DNA of 64,000 bases from Vitis vinifera. Taxonomy: Eukaryota; Streptophyta; Magnoliopsida; Vitales; Vitaceae. A program made the translations under genes and the position numbers. This document shows positions 55,650-64,000 of the stretch, piece by piece. The notes under the pieces were generated by a model. The model saw nothing but the letters and a program-made list of their open reading frames with translations, did not search any database and had not been told where the DNA came from. The stretch's first letter is position 1; each line of letters opens with the position of its first letter. The DNA is taken from the NCBI RefSeq assembly GCF_030704535.1, contig NC_081818.1, forward strand, positions 26,141,001-26,205,000. The letters are read 5' to 3'.

Positions 55650-55656
55650 TTTTATA
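55650..55656 (-). promoter_or_regulatory. Putative TATA box of the phytocyanin gene
   Basis: Minus strand TATAAAAGGG about 55 bp upstream of the start codon at 55597. Confidence 0.6.
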
Positions 55657-56649
55657 CATTCAAAGAGACATGATGAAAACATCCCCAACATCTGTATTCT
55701 TATAATTTTATTATGTGATAATAGAATCCATGACATTGATTGTCATCAGCAAAGCTTTCACACCATGAAGACAAAAGGAAAAGATCCTTCAATTTACTAT
55801 GTTGCCCCCGATTAACAGAATTAGTATCAGATCACCCAGAACTCATTTTATCAGGCCCAGCCATCTGAATCAGGTTAATTTCAGGGATTCGGATGAGAGT
55901 GAAGAGTCACATTAATCAGTGAGTGGCTGCTCTAAACCTAGCTTTGGCATTTGGGTAATTCCAGAACCAAGCAGGGACATACTAGAGAAGTTTAGCATGC
56001 GTATCTTAATTGTCTGGATTGCCCACAGATTAAGCAAAATGAAGCTGTAGTTGGTTTAAAAGTTGGGGAAGCTTGGCGTTCAAACTAAGGCAACATGGTG
56101 ATCATTTACACTTGAGGACTTGTCTGGAAGCTCATATCGTAGAAGACAACCTAAAGAGTACACGCACAGATTGGTGATATGTTGTGATCATTACCAGATA
56201 AGATTAGTTTTCTGACTTTGACAAAATGAGAATTCTACTATTTTCTGAGGCAACCCCCAACTCCATCATATCCTTTTCTAAAGAAAATATCCCTTAATAA
56301 ACTATATCTTCATCGGTGTTCTTTCATAATATTGCTAATCAAACGGCTCAAATCAAAAGGTTGGCAGATGAGTATTAGGTGGTCCATTATTTGTAATACG
56401 AGTAAAAATGGATTGCATGTAAAGCAATTTCTCTTGTTCAAATTTGCCTTACTATTTCATCTAGCGGCTCACTTCATATTCAATGGTCTTTTGCTTGATG
56501 GCTAAGATTGGGCATCAACGGTCTTTATAATGGCCTTCTGTCTACTATATGAGATTGAGATTTATTAATTATTTATTATTAATAACGAGGAAAAATTAGT
56601 GCTGATACATCAACCTAAGCCTTCTCTCAGGACTCAGGAGTGATGATTC
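55657..56649. other. Spacer between phytocyanin and lipase genes
   Basis: About 1 kb containing the phytocyanin promoter and the lipase 3' flank. No gene or repeat is recognised. Confidence 0.5.
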
Positions 56650-57106
56650 TCATTGACGATTGAAAAATGCAACAATTGCAGTATACACTATATCCTTGGC
56701 AGTTACCCCCATTATGAAATCGGCATGAGCATAATCCTTGATGAACTGAACAGTGAGCTTGTCTCCATCATGAAGCTTAAGACTGTCAAGCAAAAGCCCC
56801 ACGTCTCGTGGGTCAGAGAGTGCATCCTGGCCTCCATAGCTGAGAAAGAGAGGAAGATTATGAGGAATGTTGGAGAGATTATAGATTGGGGGACTGGCTT
56901 CCCCATAATGCATCATATTGAAGTCAGCACTCCCATAGTTGTATTTTGCTACGACCCCTTCTCGTACAGCTGCAATTTTGTTTTGCATCAGCATCCTTTG
57001 TCAGTCAATCATTAGTTAAAATCACTGCAAAATTCTTGGTGTTTCATTCATAGCCATCCTTAAATGGAGTTACAAAAATAAAAATCATTAAAAGATCCGC
57101 TCTTCC

Positions 57107-57153
<47 letters not shown>

Positions 57154-60100
57154 TCCGTGTTTCTAATAGAAATTGCAAGAAAAGGAAGGAAACAACTAAT
57201 ATCTGTGGCATTAAAAGAAAAATAGTTGGGCAAAATGAACTTACTTTGAGCCAAATGCACCATGTTCTTAGTTGATGTTGATTGAGGCTCATTCTTCACG
57301 AAAAGATCAACAGTCGAAACATTGAGACAGCAATTTTTGCCTTCAATCGAGTAATTTAAGCATCCCATCAGTATAATTGTAAGCTAATTGAGCTCTTCCG
57401 GTTGATCTTTGTATTTAGTACATTTGCCATTCAACATGAAACCATGATGGAGAAAAACATCTTGGTTGCAAAATAATAAAATAACACCAGTGATGTTTAT
57501 GACTAGATTAAAACCTGTAAGTGATTTCAGCAAGTCATAGCAATCGATCCCAGGAGTAGCACACAGTACCTTGAGAAATTTGCCCACAGCCTCACTGTAG
57601 AAAAGAAAAAAAAGAAACTACATTAAGCCTTTTCTTGAACACAATACAGAATTCCCCTATGTTAAATATAGTGTAGCTAGGTCATGAAAGGAGAGGCGGC
57701 TCTTAATTCCTAGTGCTTACCCTTTTGGGTTGAACTCTGCAACTCCCATTAGAGTAGTAATCTGTTGGCACACAAAGTCATACATTTTTTTAAGGGAGAA
57801 TACATTTCATGACTAATTGATGATGAAATGGGGTGGGTGAATGCATACCTCACCCACAAAGGCTTTGGCAGCCACGACACCTAGTGCTGTCGTCATGTGG
57901 CTCAAATATGCTATAGGGCTTAACAAGGCTGCTGATTTCAGCTTGTCCACCAGTCTCCCCTCTGAGAAAGATGCCAAAGCTATCAAAGTTCCCTGTCAAA
58001 CAGCATGCACATCTGTAAATGTGGACATACACCAGGACCACACAATCTTAACATTTCCAAGTCAGAATTACTGGATTTGATGAATTCTATTTAGTTAAAT
58101 TATGAAAAGTGGGAATTGAAGCATATAATGGTAGTATTAGATTCAGGACTAGTGAGATTTTCCCTATGAATAGAAGGATGATTTTGTCCAAATGACCCAG
58201 CCACAAGTGGGAACTTCATAGATATATGCCCTGCTGTTGGCTTGCATGCAGTTGCTGGCGCATATAAAAAGGCTAGGGTGTGATACTCACCATGGAATGG
58301 CCCACATAATGAATCTTCTGCCCTGTTTGGCTGAACACAAAATCAAAAGTAGCAGGTAGATCAGAGGTTACAAGTTCATCCCATGTCCAGTTCCAGAATT
58401 CCTGTCAAATTACCAATTTCCACAAACCATTAGCAACCACACCACTAAGATCTTTATGGCAAGGATGATAGATCATACATAAATTAAGAAAGAAATATTA
58501 AGAGAGTGGTCTCCCATTTAAAACTCCTCAAACTGCCTTCTTTGAACAGACAGTGATTCAGCAAGGAGTGTCAAGTCAAAAAAATCCGAGTCCCCTGGTG
58601 CCACTTTCTCCGGGATTCAGCATCATAGGTCATGTGATTAATAGTGAATGCTAAAAGGCCAGAGTAACAGAGTACAAAAGTTGTTCATGGGGAATCCTTG
58701 GATATGCATAACAGCAGATCACTGTATCCAATAATATAATCAAATGAAAGAGGATTATAAGGAAAAAGAGTGCAGCAAGTACCGATTTACTGGGATCAAG
58801 GGTTGTATGGCGTCTGCTGTATCTGGTGCCTCTAGTGTTGGCAATCCACACATCGAACCCAGCATCAGCTAATATGAAAGGTAGACTTTGGTCTGGAGGA
58901 TTCAGAAACCATGTCATGCCATCCTGCAAAATTCAGCCCATAATGTACCATATATATACAAACTGTTTGACTGAATTCCAAGGGTCCATGCAGTGCTTAA
59001 TGGGTCATCAAAATGGATACGTTTAGAGATCTTGAAATCATAAAACTCTGGGCTTGGGCCTGAGATGCTGCATGATATTTGGGGCCATCAGATCTCAGCC
59101 TCCTTTTGCTCCTTTCAGTTTTCCAAAAAGCCTTGGAATTTGAGAGTTTGACTTTGGTATCTATCTTACTGCAGCATTGACATTTTGGCTCCTCATCCCT
59201 TTGATCAGTTGGCTAGCAATAATATTTTCGAGTCTCACAAAAATAAAAAATAAGAAATAAAGTTCTTTCAGAATGTTTCATGTAGAATTCTCTTCCATAT
59301 ATGTTTCTGCAATCACCGGAAAAGAAAGACCTTTCTGTTGTGTTCTTTATGCAGAAAGAGGATAGCCATTGATAACATCTTCCTTTGGGAATTGATTTTT
59401 GGTAGTGGCTCCTTTAAACTTCTTTTAGTAGCCTTTTATATTATAGTTTTGGCTTCTTCAGACAGGGTATGACATTTTCATGCACAACAATACAAGAAGG
59501 TTAGTTAGCATCATCCCCGTTATAGCTATTCCTAAAATGTCTGCACACACTTTTTTAGCATGTAACGGCTACTTTAGCATGAAACTCAAGCAAAAACAGC
59601 ATAAAATAATCGGTTGAAAGTTATCCTATTCTCTTTGGTTGTGGGGAAAAGTACAAGAAGAGGAACCAAGAGGTCAATTCTTTCCAGGAATCAAATAGAT
59701 AAGAATGTGAAGAGACAATATTATCGTATAGTTTCATAGTATATGAATGCCCTTTAAAAGATGATGGGTCAGTAAGTTAGTGGAAGAAACAGTTCAAAGA
59801 ACTATATATCAATTGGAGAAATCAATTTAATTTATTTTGATTTTCTATCGGGAAGGGCATGCTCAAGCCTGAATCATGCTGTCCCTGTTGGTGGATTCAG
59901 GAGTATGTACCTACACGCTTTATGATGCCACTAAAATGAAAGGCTTCTCAGACATTTATCCCTGCACGACCATAACTTGCAAAATGACAGCGCTTTTGGA
60001 CAAAAGGTGAGGGAGTGAAAGTGGATCACTACACAACCATACTTTTTGACTGGAATGAAATCATGAATGCAGCAACTTTATGATGGTCATCGTGATGCGA

Positions 60101-60566
60101 GCAGAGATGAGGACTGGACACTTTTCACACTCTCTCAGACCTGCGCTAGTGCTCACACTCAAATGAACATGATTTCTAAGCAGACCCTTCGTTTTCCTCA
60201 CGGAAATGGAGATGAGTTAGTGGGCACTTACCACCATGACCCCATGTTGAATCAGCACTGGCTGCTTATTCCCACCACCTCCTGCACGACCCTTAGGGAT
60301 TCTCTGCATGCTGAGTATGTACCCATCTTGGGTTTTCACCTGAAAAACACACAAAATATCAGTCCAACACTTCATTGTTCCCTCATTCTATTATCATCTA
60401 TTCTACAGTTTGAAGTTTGAGTTCTTACTTCAAACTCCTGGCACTTGTAACCCTGCGGAGTAACGGAGGCTGCACACAAGCCAGTAGGTGGGGGAGACCT
60501 GGCACAGCTGGTTAGGCCAAGCCAGAAGCAAAAAACAAGAAAACCCAGAAAGCAGCGGCGAGCCAT
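56650..60566 (-). CDS. Acid-lipase-family triacylglycerol lipase, MPL1-like (392 aa, 9 exons)
   Basis: Predicted secreted or endomembrane alpha/beta-hydrolase acting on neutral lipids, closest in memory to Arabidopsis MPL1 (aphid-induced lipase). Exons are 60429-60566, 60232-60339, 58783-58923, 58291-58401, 57849-57992, 57721-57761, 57515-57594, 57245-57340 and 56650-56969; all phases fit and the joined frame is open. Seen: a signal peptide (about 1-21, [14 protein letters not shown]), the N-terminal abhydro_lipase region (GYKCQEFE, then VKTQDGYIL), an oxyanion HG (QHGV), and the nucleophile elbow GHSMG (Ser165) formed across exons 4 and 5. Asp335 (GGQDAL) and His368 (DYAHADF) complete the triad. 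The length is normal for the family. The assignment to the family is firm; the defence role is inference from the relative. Confidence 0.95.
57110..57151. repeat. (AT)n microsatellite in lipase intron 8
   Basis: About 42 bp of uninterrupted AT between exons 8 and 9 of the lipase gene. Confidence 0.9.
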
Positions 60567-60612
60567 TTCTGGTTGTATAGGTGGTGGTATGTGGAGATTG
60601 GGAGTGGCCTTG

Positions 60613-60622
60613 CCTTTATATA
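60613..60622 (-). promoter_or_regulatory. Putative TATA box of the lipase gene
   Basis: Minus strand TATATAAAGG about 50 bp upstream of the ATG at 60566. Confidence 0.65.
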
Positions 60623-61523
60623 TAGAAAGGCCGAGATAGTGGGAAAAGGGATTGATTTTTTCTTGGGCACAACTGACTGGTGAGGCTTTTGCAAAAGCAA
60701 GAGACTTTCCAACTGAGAAAGGAATGGGAGTGGGCCCCCATTGGTTGTTTATTTATTTATTTCTTTTCTTATCATCAACCAACTGTGTCATGTAGATGGA
60801 GATTCATCACAATCTTCCATCACTTGAGAAGATGGACAGAAGAGAGTGCACGCATAGAATTTAGAAGAGGACTTTCTAGGCTGGGGGCTTTGGAGGTTAG
60901 GATATTGCTGCCTTTTACAACAGAATGTGGGTTATCAATTGCAACATGTGTTTTTGTTATCTGAAGGAGAAAACTTTTGGGAGATATGGGATGGTTCCTA
61001 TACATAAAAATTCAAGAAAATATAGGTCTGTTTTCTATGACAAAATCATGATCTGACAAAAACATTATCATGGTTGTCGAAGGCACAAGACTAGCTAAAA
61101 ACTTCTTAGGGTTGTTCTTTGGTACCAACCCACGTTTGACCCCGATAATAAAATCACATGTCTAAAGTACATATCATTAAAAAATACCCCGATAATAAAA
61201 TCACATGTTTAAAATACATATCATTAAAAAATTTATAAAAACTTATCAAACCGATAAAGATGACTTATTGGTGAGAAATAATCACATGCATTTCATATAT
61301 ATCTAAATATCACAACTTTTTTATAATTTATTATTAAATATCAAATATAATTTGTTATTTAATGCATTACCTAACTCTATCTAAAAAAAGAAAATCCTAC
61401 CAACTACTCTTATTATACTCTCATTATTCATATATATATATAAAAAAAGGATAGTAATTTAATATGAAAATTAAATAATTTCAACTACCAAATTACAAAA
61501 TATGTAAAATGTATTTTGATGAA
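60623..61523. other. Lipase upstream region and AT-rich spacer
   Basis: No gene. Near 61140-61230 the phrase ccccgataataaaatcacatg is repeated about 50 bp apart, a small local duplication. Confidence 0.5.
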
Positions 61524-61995
61524 TCAAATTTCAAGATCAAGTTTAAAATTTTTTTAGAGAGAAAATTTAAAATTTGTATTATATGAAGAAGATGAAGGAT
61601 TTCAAGTGATTACAAGTGTCAAAGGTAATATTTGATATTTTTTTTATCAAAATATAATTGTTGTAGGAAGAAATGTGATGTTAAATAACGATTTTAGAAT
61701 TTTTTATGAGTTTATTATAAAATTTTTTTATCAAATTGTTATTAATATTTTAATATTATTTTTTCTTTTTTGTTCATAGATTAAATTTGAAGATGAAGCT
61801 TTATATGTCTTGAAGAAGACATTATACGAAGGATGTCAAGTGATTACAAGTGTTAAAAGGTAACATTTGATTTTTTTTTTTTCCATTTACATATAACTAT
61901 TGTAGGTAGAAATGTCATGTTAAATGACATTTAAATATGTAATGATTTATAACATCTAGATTTTTTAATTTTTTTCTGAGTTATTATTAATCAAA
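61524..61995. repeat. Two diverged tandem units of about 250 bp
   Basis: The block with tcaagtgattacaagtgtc (about 61602) recurs with tcaagtgattacaagtgtt (about 61835). It is followed in both by an aacatttgat/aatatttgat T-run tract and ttgtaggaagaaatgtgatg / ttgtaggtagaaatgtcatg. No coding capacity is seen. Confidence 0.65.
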
Positions 61996-62026
61996 TTGAG
62001 AGCATTTAGTCATTTGTTATGAATAT

Positions 62027-62236
62027 TTTGTAAGAAATGGTACGAACTTTCTAAGAGAGGGTATAAACTTTGTAAGAGATGGTACGAACTTTCTAAAAGA
62101 TGGTACAAACTTTGTAAGAGATGGTACGAATTTTCTAAGATATGGTACAAACTTTGTAAGATAGGGTACGAACTTTCTAAGAAATTGTACAAACTTTCTA
62201 ATAAATGGTACGAACTTTGTAAGAGATGATACGAAC
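62027..62236. repeat. 21-bp minisatellite, ten units
   Basis: Ten perfect-length 21-bp units of tttgtaagagatggtacga plus ac. Units 1-8 alternate between TTTG...ACGAA and TTTC...AYAAA forms, i.e. a 42-bp higher-order period. Unit 9 is a hybrid and unit 10 returns to the first form. As 21 is a multiple of three, the minus strand stays open for about 60 codons, but that frame is a by-product of the repeat. Confidence 0.93.
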
Positions 62237-62265
62237 TTCCATAATTTCTTTAAGAGTAATTTTTT

Positions 62266-62985
62266 AATTTCTTTTAAGAGTAATTTCCATAATTTCTAAG
62301 CTTAATTAGTATCAATAAATAATATTATTGTATTTCCATGTGGAAAAAAATTTTAAAAGTTTGAAAATTTGTAAAATTTTTGAGGGTAAAGAGAATGTGA
62401 CGAAGGGTGCTAAGAATGTGAGAATTCCTCACATTCTTTGTACCATTCCTCACATTATTTGTACATTCTACAATTACTTAGTATTTTAATTTTTTAATTT
62501 TCTTGAAAATAATTTTCATCATTTTTAAGCTTGATTAATATCAATAAACAATATTATTTGTATTTTTAAGTGAAAAAAAAATCGAAAAAAATCGAAAAAT
62601 TGTTAAATTTCAGGTTATGGAGAATGTGAGGTAGGGTATGAAGAATGTGAGAATTTCTCATAATCTTCATACCTTTTCTCACATTTTTTGTATCCTCTAT
62701 AATTTTTTAGTGTTTTAATTTTCTAATTTTTTTTAGGATAATTTAAATTATTTCCAATTTAAATTTTTTTTTAATTCTTATTTTTTTTTGTAACAATTCT
62801 ATCAATAATAACTCAAAATAATATTGTTAAACTATGTTATTGTTATTTCAAGTTAAAAAGTAAATATGAAAATTTAAAAATATAAATAATTTAGGGTACG
62901 AAAAATATGAAAACGGTATAAAAAATGTGATAAATATATATTTGGTACTGTCATCACATTTTTCATATTGATTTTTAGTAACTCA
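62266..62985. repeat. Three diverged repeats of about 240 bp with internal hairpins
   Basis: Units of roughly 62266-62507, 62508-62735 and 62736-62985 share an order of motifs: atcaataaayaatatt, a gagaatgtgag / gggtatgaag tract, a hairpin, and ttagtattttaatttt. The hairpin in unit 1 is perfect: aagaatgtgag (62412-62422), aattc, ctcacattctt (62428-62438). In units 2 and 3 it is degenerate. Confidence 0.6.
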
Positions 62986-64000
62986 AAAGAGTATTAGTAA
63001 TTTATTTTATTGTAATTTAACTTTAAAAACCTTAAATTCAAAAAATGTAAAATTTGGAGAGTACGGAAAAAAATTAGGACAATCTAATTACCTAAGCTTT
63101 ACATATGATTTTCAAAATGTTGAATTTTAATGAAAATACTCATTTCATATTAAAATATTACCATATTTATTTTTATGTTGAATTTAAATGTTTAATAATT
63201 TGTTAAAAATAAAATAATGTAATTAAGATATATGATGATTTTTTTGTTAATAAATATGTTTTCAAATTTTATATCATTTTTATTTTTATTTTTTTCCAAT
63301 TCTATTTTTATCTCATATTTATTTTATTTAAACCCAAAATTGTTGAAAAGGGAGGAAAAAAGAAGGTCTCAACCGGTTCTTCCCTTAACTGGTTAAGTGG
63401 AATTTTTATTTCAAATTTAAAATGGATGGCCAAAATGTAATATTGAACATCCAATGGCTTAGAAAAACTTTTCGGTAGGTACCGAAGAGGTACCCTAGAA
63501 TTTTCCAACTTCTTATTAGCAAAGTTGGTAAGTTTTTCTAGATTAGAGTAGCACTGATCATGGAAGTGTAATTGGTTGTCCAATGAATCTTATCTCATCA
63601 AAATGTTCAAGGAATTTACCTCACTTGTAGATTTTTATTACTTAGTTAGGAATCTTAGTCTGAACCCAATAATGCTTTACCTTTTTTTGTTTAGAAACAT
63701 TTCCCCCTACTTTTATAATCTTTCTCCTCTTTTGCTTTTCATCAAAAGAAAGCAATATTGGAAACTTTGAAGTAATCTTTTTTGGGTGTAAAATGTTGGG
63801 ATGGTTCACAAGAGAAAAATTGATCAAATTGATATATGGATTCATAAGTCAATCAAACCTAATTGATAGTGATGGAAAAATCAAATCAAATCAAATCAAA
63901 TCAAATTTGTTGAGATAAATTTGGAGTAATTTAAATGAATTCATTAAACTCAAACCAATTAGGAGATTAAGTCTAATATATTTTGAAGGATACGTAAATT
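62986..64000. other. AT-rich intergenic DNA
   Basis: No gene is recognised. A short (TCAAA)n tract of about five units lies at about 63881-63905. The small open frames of 60-90 codons near 63308-63845 have no recognisable features. Confidence 0.5.

Noticed and set aside
62010-62192. 60-codon repetitive protein (SSYHLLQSLYHLLE...)
   Set aside because: It exists only because the 21-bp repeat is a multiple of three; there is no other sign of coding.
1-64000. CRISPR arrays, bacterial-type operons, tRNA or rRNA genes
   Set aside because: None was seen. The tandem repeats lack spaced unique spacers, and the sequence is plant nuclear DNA throughout.

Overview
The window is nuclear DNA of a dicot plant. 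It has AT-rich intergenic DNA, GT-AG introns, TATA boxes about 50 bp ahead of start codons, plant-only gene families (EIX/Ve-type receptor-like proteins, a phytocyanin, an MPL1-type lipase) and plant LINE, hAT and Mutator-type elements. The style of the genes and LINE 3' ends suggests grapevine (Vitis); this is inference, since no database search was possible.

Layout. (1) 0-14 kb: a decayed leucine-rich-repeat (LRR) receptor region. It holds a scrambled LRR fragment (0.5-1.1 kb), one intact intronless receptor-like protein (RLP) gene on the plus strand (3424-6390), an LRR relic (about 7.8 kb), several short duplications, a Mutator-type MITE with a perfect 9-bp target duplication (10932-11540) and an LTR-like AT-rich stretch (12-14.1 kb). 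(2) 14-41 kb: RLP genes on the minus strand, lying in two near-identical tandem units of about 13 kb (15341-28330 and 28331-41261). Each unit carries the 5' two thirds of RLP-A, a broken RLP N-terminus, a full-length RLP-B, a non-autonomous hAT element and the last four exons of a uridine kinase-like gene. (3) 40-53.7 kb: the complete 14-exon uridine kinase/UPRT-like (UKL) gene, minus strand, with retroelement debris in its introns. (4) 54.9-60.6 kb: a two-exon mavicyanin-type blue copper protein gene and a nine-exon acid-lipase-family gene, both minus strand. (5) 61-64 kb: AT-rich DNA with a 21-bp minisatellite and diverged repeats of about 240 bp.

How the pieces fit. The two 13-kb units share one junction. 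At 28330/28331 the middle of RLP-A is joined to intron 10 of the UKL gene with a 2-bp overlap (TT). RLP-A is therefore complete only at the left end (14161-17187), and UKL only at the right end (40088-53686). The junction holds a truncated RLP (629 codons) pointing into orphan UKL exons 11-14 on the same strand, a potential chimeric transcription unit. RLP-B is intact in the right unit but frameshifted in the left one. Unmerged allelic contigs would give the same arrangement, so junction-spanning reads or read depth are needed to tell a true duplication from an assembly artefact.

Functionally, the RLPs are predicted plasma-membrane LRR receptors without kinase domains. They have the EIX-type layout: signal peptide, Cys-paired N-cap, LRRs with an island, acidic spacer, transmembrane helix, and a short tail with a YxxPhi motif. 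The UKL gene belongs to pyrimidine salvage. The phytocyanin and the lipase are predicted cell-surface or secreted proteins. No operon-like relation among them is implied.
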